In this document: positions 39,015 through 52,700 of the stretch, piece after piece
How positions within the stretch are numbered: the first letter of the stretch is position 1
Layout of the letters: the number at the start of each line of letters is the position of its first letter
Source: Haematococcus lacustris
Taxonomy: Eukaryota > Chlorophyta > Chlorophyceae > Chlamydomonadales > Haematococcaceae
NCBI GenBank assembly: GCA_030144725.1
Contig: JASKMD010000017.1
Location: 7,925,722 to 7,989,721 of the forward strand
Reading direction: 5' to 3'
DNA length: 64,000 nt
Notes under the pieces: model-generated
Seen by the model: the letters and a program-made list of their open reading frames with translations, nothing else
Database searches by the model: none
What the model was told of the DNA's origin: nothing
Position numbers and translations under genes: made by a program

Positions 39015-41118
39015 CTAGTACAGCGGGCCCGTCCGACAGCGGACGGGGCAGACGGACCTCCGGCCACAATGCTCTTGCACCAGTCCTTGCACCAGCTCTT
39101 GCACCAGGCCACAGTGCTGAGCGCTGAGTCTAACTGCTGGATGTGTGAGTTTAAGTGCTGAGTCTCAGTAAGTGAGTCAGGGCCAGCAGGCTATGCAGCA
39201 AACACCTCACTGTACACAACATTACCTGTAGGGTTGGCCTAAAGCGTATGCGGCGACTAAAATGACGGTATATACGTATGTATATACTGTATGCATAGGT
39301 CCGTAGGGCGAACCGTAGGTGCAAGGTCATCATTTTGCAAAAGTGAGCATGTAGGCAAAAGTGAGTATGCACAACAACCATAATAACTCCCACCCTGCTG
39401 CTGCCCTACCCTGCCCGGCTGCCCTGCTGCTGCCCTACCCTGCCCGGCTGCCCTGCTGCTGCCCTACCGTGCCCGGCTGCCCTGCTGCTGCCCTACCCTG
39501 ACCGGCTGCCCTGATGCCCTGCTGCTGCCCTACCCTGATGGCTGCCCAGCTGCCCTGCTGCTGCCCTACCCTGACCGGCTGCCTGGCTTCCCTGCTGCTG
39601 CCCTACCCTGACCGGCTGCCCTGCTGCTGCCCTGCTCCTACCCTACCCTGTCCGGCTGCCGTGCTGCTGCCCCACCCTAACCGGCTGCCCTGCTCCTATC
39701 CTACCCTGTCTGGCTGCGCTGCTGCTGCCCTACCCTGACCGGCTGCCCTGATGCCCTGCTGCGCTGCTGCTGCCCTACCCTGATGGCTGACCGGCTGCCC
39801 TGCTGCTGCCCTACTCTGCCCGGCTGCCTGGCTTCCCTGCTGCTGCCCTACCCTGACCGGCTGCCCTGCTGCCCTGCTGCTGCCCTGCTCCTACCCTACC
39901 CTGTCCGGCTGCCGTGCTGCTGCCCCACCCTAACCGGCTGCCCTGCTCCTATCCTACCCTGTCTGGCTGCGCTGCTGCTGCCCTACCCTGACCGGCTGCC
40001 CTGATGCCCTGCTGCGCTGCTGCTGCCCTACCCTGATGGCTGACCGGCTGCCCTGCTGCTGCCCTACCCTGCCCGGCTGCCCTGCAACTGCCCTGCCCTG
40101 CCCGGCTGCCCTGCTGCTGCCCTACCCTGACCGGCTGCCCTGCTGCTGCCCTACCCTGCCCGGCTGCCCTGCGGCTGCCCTACCCTGACCGGCTGCCCTG
40201 CTGCTGCCCTACCCTGACCGGCTGCCCTGCGGCTGCCCTGCCCTGCCCGGCTGCCCTGCTGCTGCCCTACCCTGACCGGCTGCCCTGCTGCTGCCCTACC
40301 CTGACCGGCTGCGCTGCTGCAGCCCTACCCTGACCGGCTGCCTTGATGCCCTGCTGCGCTGCTGCTGCCCTACCCTGATGGCTGCCCGGCTGCCCTGCTG
40401 CTGCCCTACCCTGACCGGCTGCCCGTCCGCCATGTCCGGGTCTCGTCGCCACATTCCTCGTATGCATCATCAGGTGGTTCCCGTGCAATGACTGTCATGG
40501 CTGGCTGGCTGCATATCGCAGCGACTTGCATTTGACCCGCGGTTACTGACACACCGCTGTTACGGTGAATTGTGCGCCCTGCATGCTTTGCACTATCACG
40601 GTCAAACCTTTGGTATTCGGGGTACGCTACGTATACGGTATACCCTGTGTACAAAGCCCCATCGTTACAGCGTGGCCTGGCACGGCTTGAAGGCCAACTG
40701 CAACCATCCAGCCTACTTGTCGCAATGCCCTGTTAGAGCGGCACGGAGGAGGGTCGCATAAGGAGGCTATTGGAGCTGGCTACGCAGTGACTCGTCAGCA
40801 GCCGCAGCCAAATGTGGCCGCAGCCATCGTTGGACTTGACTCGTTTGACTTTTGGCTGTGAACCGTTTGACTTTAGACCGTCCGCTGACTTTGAACTATC
40901 TCTGCGCTGGCTGCATCGCCATCGTTTGCTGAGCCAGGTTCGCTGGTAGCTACTATTTGTGGGGCATTAGAACCGCAGATCGGAAATCGATCTCACGGCA
41001 CAGTGCATCTTTCGCGATTCTGTGCGGAGGGAGTTCTTACATACTTATTGCGAGGCTGTGCGCGCAATCGCAGGCGGTTCCGCCGGACCCCCCCCCCTAG
41101 CAGTTTTAATAGTATAGA
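39015..41118 (+). mobile_element. 2.1-kb insertion between motif M and the F2 arm
   Basis: The same junction at the right end of F3 (61,544) reads straight from M into the arm without insert, so 39015-41118 is extra DNA. It starts CTAGTACAGCGGGCC and ends AATAGTATAGA. I see no clear inverted ends or target duplication. Half of it is a 29-bp minisatellite. Class unknown. Confidence 0.65.
39394..40424 (+). repeat. 29-bp minisatellite, copy 1
   Basis: About 35 imperfect units of CTGCCCTGCTGCTGCCCTAC plus CCTGACCGG. Higher-order repeats are present (blocks near 39,610-39,780 recur near 39,870-40,040). Non-coding. Confidence 0.93.
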
Positions 41119-42017
41119 TACGTCGGTATTTTGCCCAGCCTCCGAACCAGGACCCCCCGCTTCAGGACCTTACCCAATACGACTAGATGGTCCGCGGGCG
41201 CAGCGCTGCGCCTTATCAACCCGAGCCGTGACCCTGTGACCTCTCACACACAACGCAGCACCTGAACGCCGAACGCAGACTGTGTGCCTCATGGTGTAGT
41301 GTCTTGCAGGTGAGGCGCCAGCCAGCAGCCACACAGCATTCGCGACCAGCCATAGCATACATGCGCCCCGGTCGAGCGAAAGGAGCAAAAGGAAAGGTGC
41401 GCTGTTGACGAGCTAGCGGAACAGCGAACAATCGATTGGTAAAGTCTGTGGCTGCTTGCAGGTGGACTTCCAATGGCTAGGAGGCTACGCAGCTAAAAGG
41501 TGCAGCTAGTGAGCGCAGCCACAAACAGCAAGGAGCTTAGAGCGGCAGAGCGGAGGACTATTGGAGGAGCCTGGAGCGCAGGAGCAGTTGTGAGCCAGGA
41601 GCCAAGAAGTGCAGCCAAGGAAAGCAGCTTGGCAGAGCAGCCAGGGACAGCCAGGAGCAGTCAGGAGCAGCCATGAACAGTTGTGAGCGGCAGCAATAAA
41701 CGGCACCCATGAGCAGCGCCCTCCCCCCCTGCCATCCCCCCCTTCACCCCACACCCAACCCCCTCCCCCCCCTCACACACTCCAATTAGCAAGTGGTGAG
41801 TGGCATCTCTTGCAACTATGCAGCTCTATGTACCTAGTCTGACCGCTAGCATGCCCTTGTTTGCTGCAGGTTCCAATGGTCACACCCCTTCCCTTTTCCC
41901 ACTACCACCACTAGCACCTCCCCTTCCCTTCCCTTTTCCGACACGCCCACCCCCTCCCAATCCGCCGACAAACCCCTCACGCCCAACCCCATCCCCAACT
42001 CAATGGTACCCTCCCTC

Positions 42018-42320
42018 CCCATCTCCCCTCCCCTCCCCTCCCCTCCCCTCCCCCTCCCCTCCCCTCCCCTCCCCTCCCCTCCCCTCCCCTCCCCTCCCCT
42101 CCCCTCCCCTCCCCTCCCCTCCCCTCCCCTCCCCTCCCCTCCCCTCCCCTCCCCTCCCCTCCCCTCCCCTCCCCTCCCCTCCCCTCCCCTCCCCTCCCCT
42201 CCCCTCCCCTCCCCTCCCCTCCCCTCCCCTCCCCTCCCCTCCCCTCCCCTCCCCTCCCCTCCCCTCCCCTCCCCTCCCCTCCCCTCCCCTCCCCTCCCCT
42301 CCCCTCCCCTCCCCTCCCCT
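42018..42320 (+). repeat. (CTCCC)n array, F2 left arm
   Basis: About 60 units, the longest of the six arrays. Confidence 0.96.
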
Positions 42321-45300
42321 GCAGTTGTGGAAGGGCGCGTACAGCCTAGAGTCAGCTGATCTCTCTACCCTACCTTGCAGCCAAGAGCAGCAACCAAGTG
42401 CTGCCAGGAGTAGCCAGGAGCAGCCAGCTGCTAGGAGCAGCAAGGAGCAGCAGCCAAGAGCAGCCAGAAGCAACAGCCAAAAGCATCCTGGAGCAGCAGC
42501 CAGGAGGAGCATCCCATGACAGGTCCATGAGATGTTGATTGCCCAGGTCAATGACATGTTAACTGCGTGCGAATGCTGCATGGCGTGACTCGAGGCAGCA
42601 GGTGTGTGGCGCTAGCATAGGCTGCTGCAGCCATGCCTCCATGCTTGCCAGCAGTGTGGCAACAGCCTTGAGCATGAGCATGACATGTGTAGCATGCTTG
42701 GTGATTGCAGGCGGTAGGCGGCAGTGGCGTAGAGCAGCAGCCAACATTGTTGCTGTGTTATTATGTTGAATGTGCTGTCACCTTGTTGTTGTAGGTGAAG
42801 CGCCCAGTTCCGCTTCCGCCCTAGCACAGCCTTGCCCTAGCACAGCACAGCCCAGCCCAGCCAGGAGCGGCAGCCAGGCGTTGCTGGGGTGTTTGACTAG
42901 CCTGCCCACCTCTAGTCATGCATGTCGTTGGTTGTTGATCACAAGCATGCCCCTTGCTTGCTGCAGGTCTAACAGTCACACTCCAACCCCTTGGCTCCTT
43001 CCCCTTAATCCTACCCTGTCCCATCACCAACACCTCCAAGTCTCCTATTCCCCCAACCCCCCCCCTTCCCCTCACCTCCCCCCCTCCCCGCACATCCCCC
43101 CGTAGTCCCCTCCCTACCCTACCCAGCAACCAGGAGCAACCCCCTCTTCTCCCTCTAATCCCTGCCCCCTCTCATTTGTCATCTCCCTTTCCTGCCTACC
43201 CTCTTTTCTCCCTCTGATCCCTAGCCCTTCTTATAAATGGTTAGGGTCCCAGCCGGTAAGTGGCTGAGACCCAGCCTGATCTCCCTCCCTCACGTGCACG
43301 CCCCTTGGTTGCAGGTCTGATGGGCACCTCCCCCCCCCCCTTCCTTCTTCCCATTCCCCCCTTACCCGCCACAACACAGCCTCCGCCCGGGCTGCAGTGG
43401 ATAAGCAGCAGGCTGCGGTGCATGAGCAGCAGCAGCAGGCTGTAGGTGTGTGGCAGTGCAGGCTGCAGGTAGCAACAGGCTGCAGGTGTGCTGCAGTGCA
43501 TGAGCAGCAGCAGCAGGTGGCAGTGCATGTACTGCAGTGGTAGGTGCAGCAGGCGATGGCTGTCGCGTGGGGAGCTTCCGTTCAGTTTCATGCGGGATTG
43601 TAAGCAGTGAATGATCAAGATGTAATGATGAAGACAGTGGTGGTCATCAGCAGTAAATTGCGAACGAATGATGCTTACGCCCCTTGTATGGACAACACCA
43701 CCACACGGTGATGCGCTAATGCTGCAAACGTGGTAGACACCTTCTACCTACCCCCTTTGCATGTATGCATCACGGTCATGCCTAGCAAATGCAGGCCTGG
43801 CAGTAATCCACGCCCAATGTGTCACAGCCAGCTGGACTACTGATGGTATCCATCGTGGAGGCTCACTAGATCCAGCCGTATGCTAGGTTGTGGTGCGCCT
43901 TATGCCCCTTGTATGGACAACACCACCACGTGGTGATGCGCTGATGCTGCAAACGTGGTAGCCACCTGCTACATACCCCCTTAACATGTAAGCATCACGG
44001 TCATGCTTAGCAAGTGCAGGACTGGCAGTGATCCAGCCACACAGCTAGTTCCTGGAGACGCATCCATGGTGCATGTGGTCGGTGCATGAGGGCGACACTA
44101 GGGGTACCCGGCATTCAGCTGCAAACCATGTTATCACTTGCGCCTCGTGAGTAGTGCATTACATTAAGGCTTGGTAAGGCATGTGATGGTATCAACGGCA
44201 AGAACACGAGAACGCTGTGAAGACGGGTTGTCCATACAAGCGGGCCATCCATGCACTAACCGGTTGTCAGCCCACTGTCCCTAGGTATGTAGGTGCGCAG
44301 TGAGCCAGTGGTATGGCGGATTGGTATCACAGTGTACCACACCAGCTGTGTTGGCTTACATCATAGTGTACCACACCAGCTGTGTTGGCTTAGTCCAGCT
44401 GGCTGTGACACATTGGGCGTGGATTACTGCCAGGCCTGCATTTGCTAGGCATGACCGTGATGCATACATGCAAAGGGGGTAGGTAGAAGGTGTCTACCAC
44501 GTTTGCAGCATTAGCGCATCACCACGTGGTGGTGTTGTCCATACAAGGGGCGTAGGAATCGTTTGAGAGGATACACGGCTGATGACCACCACCATTTTCT
44601 TCATTACATCATGACCATCATTACATCATGACCAAGTATCATTCGTGCGCAATTTACTGCTGATGACCACCACTGTCTTCATCATTACATCTTCATCATT
44701 CACTGCTTACAATCACGGTGTGTGGCATGGAACTAAACGGAAGCTCAGGACAGCCATGCTGCTGATTGCAGAAACAAGGATGCATTGCTACACACATACA
44801 ACTTGTTGTCCATGCACTGCTGCTCATGGACTACAGCCTGCTGCGGCTGCTTATCCACTGCAACACATGCACTGCATCCTGTTGCTGCTGCTCATGCACT
44901 GCAGCCTGGGCGGAGGCTGTGTTGTGGCGGGAAAGGGTTAACAAACAACACCAACTGGCACCCCCACCACCATCACCCCACCCCACTACCATCACCACGA
45001 ATCAACAACGAGACCACCCCACCCCCACCACCAAGCCATGACGCGCAGCAAGTACGGACCGGCAACCCCCCATGTGCTTGGCTTGGCTTGGCTCTCCTAC
45101 TGCCGTCCCCTTGGGGGAGGGATGGGCTGGGTCAGTGTGGTGTGTGGGCATGGCATGGCTATAGTGGGATGGCTGGCCGCTACTACTAGCGCCCGCTCCA
45201 TGCTGCCCGCCCAAGGCTGGCCTTCAGGAAGGGGGGCATTAGACGGGGTGGCGGACTTGGAGGTGATGGTGGTGGTGGGACAGGAGAGGGAAGGAGGAAA

Positions 45301-46170
45301 GGGCCAAAAGGCAGGAGGGTGGCCGTCAAACCTGCAACAAAGAAGGGGTGGGCTTGCGTTTACTGCCCCACAGCACCCAACTCCTGGCTGCCGAAGCCAT
45401 GCTTCACTAAGCACACAACAGCGGACTCATGGAGGCTTGCGCTTGCCTTAATGCCTTATGGCAGCTGACTGGGATGTGGGATGAGGGATGTGAGATGATG
45501 CAAGGTAGGGGTGGGCAGGGGAGGAGAGGGTGCCGTTCCTGGCTGCCACTCTTGGCTGCCGCTCCTGGCTGCCATTCTTGGGTGCCTCTCCTGGCTGCCG
45601 CTCCTTGCTCCCCGCTCTAGGCTGCCCGCTCCAAGGTGCTAGCTCCAGTCTGCCCACTCCAGGGTGCTTGCTCAAGGCCTTGCTTACAATCACCAAGCCA
45701 TGCTACACTTGTCATGCTCTAGCTGCCTCCAACTGCAAGCAAGCTTCAGCTAGCTCAGCTCCAACAAGCTGATCGACAAGGACATGCATGATCAGAGTTT
45801 GGCAGGCTGGGCTAATACCCTAACAGCATGTGCACTCATCTGAAGTCTGGCTGTCGCTCCAAGTGCCTCCTAGCTGCTGCTCCTAGCTGCACGCTTGTCC
45901 ACTACAGTCTAGCAGTCTCACTGCTGTTGTTGACGTGCATGCCATCCAAGCCATTAAGACATTACCCTTGCACATGCAGACCTGCCATGTCATGTCCCAC
46001 TGGCAGCAACAGCACCATCACTGGTAGAAGCTGTGGCAGAAGCAACATCAGCATTAGCAATAGCAAAGGCACCAGCAGCACCAACAAAACTGGCAGTAGC
46101 ATTGACATTGTGGCATAGTTGAAGTGAGCTGGGTGGGCTGTAACTACAAGCGCTCGCTCTAGGCCAGCAA

Positions 46171-46302
46171 AGGGGAGGGGAGGGGGAGGGGAGGGGAGGG
46201 GAGGGGAGGGGAGGGGAGGGGAGGGGAGGGGAGGGGAGGGGAGGGGAGGGGAGGGGAGGGGAGGGGAGGGGAGGGGAGGGGAGGGGAGGGGAGGGGAGGG
46301 GA
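46171..46302 (+). repeat. (GGGGA)n array, F2 right arm
   Basis: About 26 units, with one extra G near the left edge. Confidence 0.96.
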
Positions 46303-47213
46303 CCATTGAATTGGGGCTGGGCTGGGCATGAGGGGTTGTCGACGGATTGGGAGGGGGTGGGCGTGTCAGAAAAGGGAAGGGGAGGGGAGGTGCTGGAAGT
46401 GGGGAAAGGGAATGGGTGTTACCATCGGAACCTGCAGCAAACAAGGGCATGCTAGCGGTCAGACTAGGTACATAGAGCTGCATAGTTGCAAGGGATAGCC
46501 ACTCACCACTTGCTAATTGGAGTGTGTGAGGGGTGGGGTGGGGTTGGATGTGGGGTGAAGGGGGGGACGGTAGGGGGGGGAGGGCGCTGCTCATGGGTGC
46601 CGCTTATTGCTGCCACTTCAAACTGTTCATGGCTGCTCATGACTGCTCCTGGCTGTCCCTAGCTGCTCTGCCAAGCTGCTTTCCTTGGCTGCACTTCTTG
46701 GCTCCTTGCATCACTACTGCTCCTGCGCTCCAGGCTCCTCCAATACTCCTCGACTCTGCCGCTCTAAGCTCCTTGCTGTTTGTGGCTGCGCTCACTAGCT
46801 GCACCTTTTAGCTGCGTAGGCTCCTAGCCATTGGAAGTCCAACCTGCAAGCAACCCATGCCACAGACTTTACCAATCGATTCTTCGCTGTTTCGCTAGCT
46901 CGTCAACAGCGCACCTTTCCTGTTGCTCCTTTCGTTCTTTCAGCTCAGCCTTTCTTACATCGGAGCTAACCTCAACTACGACCTCAGGCTTTGACGGCCC
47001 TGGGCGGTCCAACATTCCAGCGTGCCTATGCCAATGACACGGAGTTCGCTAGTCTGCGTACGGCGTTCAGGTGCTGCGTTGTATGTGAGAGGTCACAGGG
47101 TCACGGGTCGGGTTGATAAGGCGCAGCGCTGCGCCCGCGGACCATCTAGTCGTATTGGGTAAGGTCCTGAATCGGGGGGTCCTGGTTCGGAGGCTGGGCA
47201 AAATACCGACGTA

Positions 47214-47266
47214 TGTTGGATAATTTTTCGCAGCATTGTCGGAATTTTTACCGGATGACTTATCTG
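47214..47266 (-). repeat. Terminal motif M, copy 4
   Basis: Right end of F2, F1-type variant. The preceding TA is the empty site of the 1-kb transposon found in F1. Confidence 0.9.
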
Positions 47267-47339
47267 GTATAACTGGGCATGTGGTGTGGTTGTGTGTGTG
47301 TGAGGTTGGATGCAGTGTTACGAGTTTGCAACATGACTC

Positions 47340-49582
47340 TTGCAAGCTGGGGCTTTCAACTTTGCTCATTTGCTCGGATTCTCGGCGGATGGGGCAGTTG
47401 AGGGGAGCCACCTCCGCCCGCGCGTCCTGCGCCTGCCTTCCTGCCTGCGCCTGCCTGATCGCACCCCTCTCCAGTCCCTCAGCGTACAGCCGAAGAGAAG
47501 ACAGCCAGCAGATGCAGTAGATACAGAAGCAGCAAATGCAGAGGTCGAACAGATGGATGGGGCCTTGCCTGAGATGCCTGAGATGGTTCATGGGCAAGGC
47601 AGGCCTCCAGGAGCTCATCTTCCTTGGGGCATCCGCATGGAGCGCTCAAATGCAGCTGCTTGGGAGAACGAGGAGCAACGCAGGGGTGACTACATTAGTT
47701 TTGCTCTAGTGCAGCAAGAGCTCTTGGCCAACAAGAGCTTGGCATTGCAGTCTGCCATGCAACAGCAAATCAACTTAGCCGGGGAGCTGCATGCCTCTGA
47801 ACATGTGGCGTGTTCATATGGACCTTCTCCCATGCAGCAGGTGCAACACCACGAGGTTGAGTACATTGACATCCAGCATCAATTCAAGCTGACCGTGTGG
47901 CAGTGCAGCGTGTGCAAGTCCAATCAGGTTTCATTGCTGGCCCAGCAGCCAAAGGCAAGCCAGCATCTGGTATGACATCAGCCTACTGCGCCACTTCATG
48001 GAGGCATGGTTGGCAGGACTTTCTGAGAATGGTGCGTGTATGTTGCAATGCATGCGTACTTCCATATGTATGCTGATAACACTTGCAGGGTGCAGGACAC
48101 CGGTCACCTGGTGCTTGCAGCATGCCTGTCACCTGATACCTGAAGTCATTGAGCTTCACTCACTACCCTTTGACACTGTACCCACCTAAAGCCATCAAGA
48201 CCGCCAGCTTCAGCGCCGCCTTCTTTGACTATCTTCGCGTGACACACTGGGCATCCACTATGGCGGAGCTGGTGGGCAGCTGTCATGCTAACATGTTACC
48301 AACCGGTGCAGTGGCGGACTGTCCCCTTTGTGCCTCCCTACCAGGTGTGCATGCCCACTGTGTATGGTCACTATTAGCTGGCTCGAGATAGAATTGATTG
48401 TCACACCATAAGCAACCTGTCATGTCATCTTGCACTTAGGTGCACCTCCCGAGGATGGCTACATCCGCACCTTATCTGCAGATGCCTGCCTCCAGCCCTC
48501 CAGCTATGCAGGAGCAGCCAGAGCTACGCGTCACATCAAGCAGCATATCAACACTTACCTTGATCCCAGTGGGTGGAGGGTGATGTCCTAAAACTGCAGG
48601 ACAGCAACCAGCTAACATTAAAGGGCGCATTTGCAGCTGCAGCTGCCCAGTCCTCTGGTGCCTCAGCTGGCGCAGCCGACCTAGCTGACCCGGCTGGTGC
48701 AAGTGAAGTAACTGCTGATGTCAGCAGCCATGCTGCTGACTGTTGCGCCTCGCTCTCGTGTGCAAGGCCACACACCAGCAACGTGTCTGCAGGCCAGCCG
48801 TGTGACATACGAGGCATTGTTGGCTTTGTGTGCTGCCACGGCATCGCTGTTCCCCAACTCTTCTGCAACATGCGCACCCCCGAGCAGTTTGTGTATCACC
48901 TGCTCGCCTTGGCTAGGCTTATACACATGTGCGTTGGACTCGTGCTACACGTCTACATCGACTTTGCCTGCCAGTTTAAGGTGGGGTAGAGGAGGAGAGC
49001 TTCCTTGATTATGCAACATTGCCATCAGCTTCAATGTTGTGTTGTGTATGCATTCAGGTCACGTGGGCGCGGTATGCGCGCGTTGTTGGTCTTGACTCAG
49101 CGCGTGCCCACCTCATGGTCAACTAGATGCATGGTGCTTCGCATGACGTGGGCTGCCAACTGAATAACAACGGCTGCTACTTGGCGACAGCAGCTTGGCG
49201 CGTAGGGGAGCAGACTGAGCAGCTGTGGAGTATGTTTAAGGTGCTTATACCGTGTGCATTAGGTTTGGTGCGCTGCAGTGATCAAGCTTTCCATGTGTGC
49301 TCGCAGGCCATGAGTCCATTGCTGCGCTACATGACACGTGCTAATTGAGCGAATGCGGTCCAAGCAAGACTGTCAGCTATTGCTTTCAGTAAGCAAGCTG
49401 CCATGCTAGCTGCACTAGAGAAGCAGCATAAGTCCATGACATTGGAAGCAGTTGCCTTTGGCCTGTCGCTCGAGGCGGGATGAGTTGGGGCAGAAGGTTA
49501 GGCAACCCAAGCTCTGAACAAGAGCATCAAAGCCAAGCAGAAGCAAGCTCGGATGCTTCTAGACGAGATGTTACACTGGCAG
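47340..49582 (+). pseudogene. KDZ transposase, decayed, copy 2
   Basis: Same sequence as copy 1 at an offset of 14,747 bp, with the same in-frame TAG (49124-49126) and TGA (49346-49348). The lesions therefore predate the duplication. Motifs as described for copy 1. Confidence 0.85.
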
Positions 49583-49795
49583 GTGCTTGGAAACACTCTC
49601 AAGAAGGTAAAGAATTAAGAGAACACGAGAAACGGGGTGTCTCTTATCTGTGTACTCAGTCCGGTGCAGGGTACACGCCATGACATCAAAGCAACACACA
49701 GCAAAGCCTCATATGACAGCACGAAGTCGGCACGGGTCACCAACTTGGCATGTTCAACAGTCACGATGAATGGCAATTGTTCGTGATCATGAGCA

Positions 49796-52700
49796 TTACT
49801 GACCCGAGCCGCTAATGAAGATGAACCACTTCCTGCGGCTGTCTGCTGTTCGACCAAAAGCAGCCAAAAGCAGGAATACTCCCATAACTACCACGTTCAA
49901 AATGCCCACCACCGCCAGGATGAAATCCGCGGAGTGCGGCTGTGAGGTACCAAGCTGATAGCCCATGTTTACAGCTGGAATAAGCTGGTTAACCGCAAGA
50001 CGGTAGAGCAGCGCCTGGGGGCTGGGCACCACCACACCTGCGGCAGAACATTTACTGGACCTTGAGATGCATTGGCCCTGCACAGGCAAAGTGCACTACA
50101 CCAACTCGACAGTAGATGGGCGATGTCGTGTCTGCTTAAACATTCACATCATGACAACCACCACGCCTGCCAGCTTGTCCCTGATAAGACGTACACTCAA
50201 ATGCACCACACGCAGAGCAAATGTGTCTACAACCGTCAATGGTGTCATGACAACGCACCATCTAGCTGGCGCCTCTCCATAATGGCGATCTGCCCATTTG
50301 CCTTGGCGGCCTCCTCCTTCGCCTCGGCAACCCCCTTTTCCAGCTTGAGGATTGTGCTTCTCAGCTCGTCCACACCATCATGCACAGCCACCAACACTTC
50401 TTCTTGTCTTGCAAAATGGCGAGACAAGCCAGAAGGGGTTGCAGACAGGTTGCCTGTAAAGCACAAACACACACAGAGGGTCATTGCACAGCTCATCACA
50501 GACCGTCACATAAACCCCTATGGGCGCAAGAATGTGAGAATTGCACATTCCTACACACACTAGACCTGTGTTACAGCTATATAGTTCGCTATGCTTGCTG
50601 ATCTGCTACACAGCTCACCCCAAAGCCTTGGCTGCCCCTGCAGCCACATCCAAGCCATGCAGCAGTTGAATATTATACCACACCACCCTGAGGCCCCTAC
50701 GTATCCACTCACCTGCTGCGGCAGAGCTTGAAGCGCCTGCAACCATGGACAGCAAAGACAGTTTACAGCATCAGTTTAGTCGTGCGCAGCTGTTAATACA
50801 TTTATTTCCATCAGGTTGTGACAAACAAATGCTGGACAGCGCCAAGCACATTATACGCACATGGCAGCAATATGCGGTGATGAAGCATGGTATACATGGG
50901 GGTCAGTGACAAGGATGCATGTAAGGTTAATGAAGTTGCGCAGCATGCCGGACAGTGCGTCAGAAGCGCATCATGTCAGTAGCACACTTGAGCCGCAGAT
51001 GTGATGTCAATATTCAACATGCAAGATAGCGGTGCATGGTGTAAGGTTTCAAGTGCAATGTATTGTGTGTGATGAAAGTGACTGATGTAAGGTCTCAATT
51101 GGAGTGAATGTACATTGTGATAGCAATGCTTGATGACAGCACATGCAAGTGTTGCACATGCGGTGTTAATAGATGGGCAGAATATGTAAGTATGCATGTC
51201 ATGTTGTCCAGCGTAAATGAAACGCTCAATGTATCAGTATTCTCGCCGTTGTAACCAGTGGTCCCATGCATGTGCCTTGTGCACGCTGTGAGCACATGCT
51301 TGTCAAGCTATGGACTTTATGTGTGCGTTATGTTGTGGCGTGGCAACGTCAGGGGCACGCTGTAACATGTGATCAATTCGCGGCAATGAAACACGGTATG
51401 TGGGAGACATGATTGCTGTATATACGTGTGATAGAGATTCACGCTGTGATACAGCAAGCACGTCTTTTGTGCTGGTCAGCAAGCTAACCATGCCCTTGCA
51501 TGCTACTGGCATGCAGCAAGTACACTGACAGCATGTGGTGCTGCTGTGCATATGCCAGGCGTGCATGTGTGCATGTTGATGCGTGATGATTTACGTCATG
51601 TGTGCCACCTCCTGGTCCTGCTACATTAAAGAAATGATCATACTCGCCGCCAGTGAGGGGACGCCAGATAAGGTTTGCACCACGTTCCAGCGTGAAGTTT
51701 GTGCCAACGATCTCGCCATTAATGGTTTCCAACCAGCCCCCTGCCCCAAACTTCAATTCGACCAGCTTCAGCAACTCAGCAGTAACCAGAGTATGGATGG
51801 AGATACTTGTGGCGCTCCCTTCCTTCATGACATTCACCCCTGCAAGCATCAGAAGGGGTGCGTAGACATTGCCAGCCTTCTTCACATGTACCCCACCATT
51901 CTGCATACATTAGCAGACCAGCTGTTGAGTTGCAAAGCCCAGGCTGTCCCCACACAAGACACACCACCGCAGGCAAGTCACTGGCGTAAGCCTAAGACAC
52001 TGATACCTGAACTGCACCCTGGTCTTGGCAGCACAGGGAGTTCAACTGCTGCCTAGTTCTGTACTCACGCTGCATGGCCACAGAATGTTCTTTGGCCTGG
52101 AGGAGCAGCCGACCACGGTTTCTGATGTCGCGCTTTCAATGCCACGCTACAACGAGAGCAAATACAAATGCTCAGTCGCTTCAGATGCACACGGCCTTAC
52201 GCTTACAGAGGATTGTTTGCAGGCTGCTGTGTGGAGGTAGGTTTTGCACATCACAAAAGCTCACCTGCGTGCTGTACCCGTGTCGTCCTGTTCGGAGAAA
52301 CCTACAGCCTGGCTAGTAGCTCAAACCTGGTTCGAACCTGCAGCTCCAAAACAGACTGAGCGGCCAGTTCAGCGAAGTGATAAAGACAGCGGGCGCTCCG
52401 AACATACCTTTAGAGCAGACAAACGTCCCCTGCCGCAGTTGTCACGGAAGAAACTGCCCCGTCCCAGGAATTCGTTACTAGAGAAAAGATTGACGAACTC
52501 GTCGAGTGCAGGAACGCGTGTATGAAGATATGTATAAAGCTCGGCTGGGTCTCTCAAGTTGGTGACGTCGATAACGGTTGTCTCAGTACTTTTCTGTTAA
52601 TCAGTGGTGTAGTGGACTGGAATAGATTTACCAGTGTATGCCTGTATCCGCTTGATATGCATTACCAACGTAGTTCAGCCCGTTTTAATTCCAAGCGTTT

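Larger units (their letters stand above)
32467..47213. repeat. Segmental duplication, copy 1 (U plus F2)
   Basis: From 32467 to about 42,020 this matches 47214-56,767 at a constant offset of 14,747 bp with no difference noticed. It then continues through F2 with array-length and central differences relative to F3. Confidence 0.93.
38962..47266. mobile_element. Foldback-like element F2, chimeric
   Basis: Left half (38962 to about 44.8 kb) matches F3's left half. The right half (about 44.95 kb to 47266) matches F1's right half at an offset of about 15,760 bp. The left arm carries a 2.1-kb insertion (39015-41118). The centre (43.6-44.7 kb) has an inner inverted repeat based on TTGTATGGACAACACCACCA, a partial duplication of that block (43,679-43,905), and a tandem pair of about 33-bp units near 44,335-44,395. 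No transposase seen inside. Confidence 0.8.

Noticed and set aside
39394..40424. CRISPR-like array
   Set aside because: Units are contiguous minisatellite repeats without unique spacers, in a eukaryotic genome.
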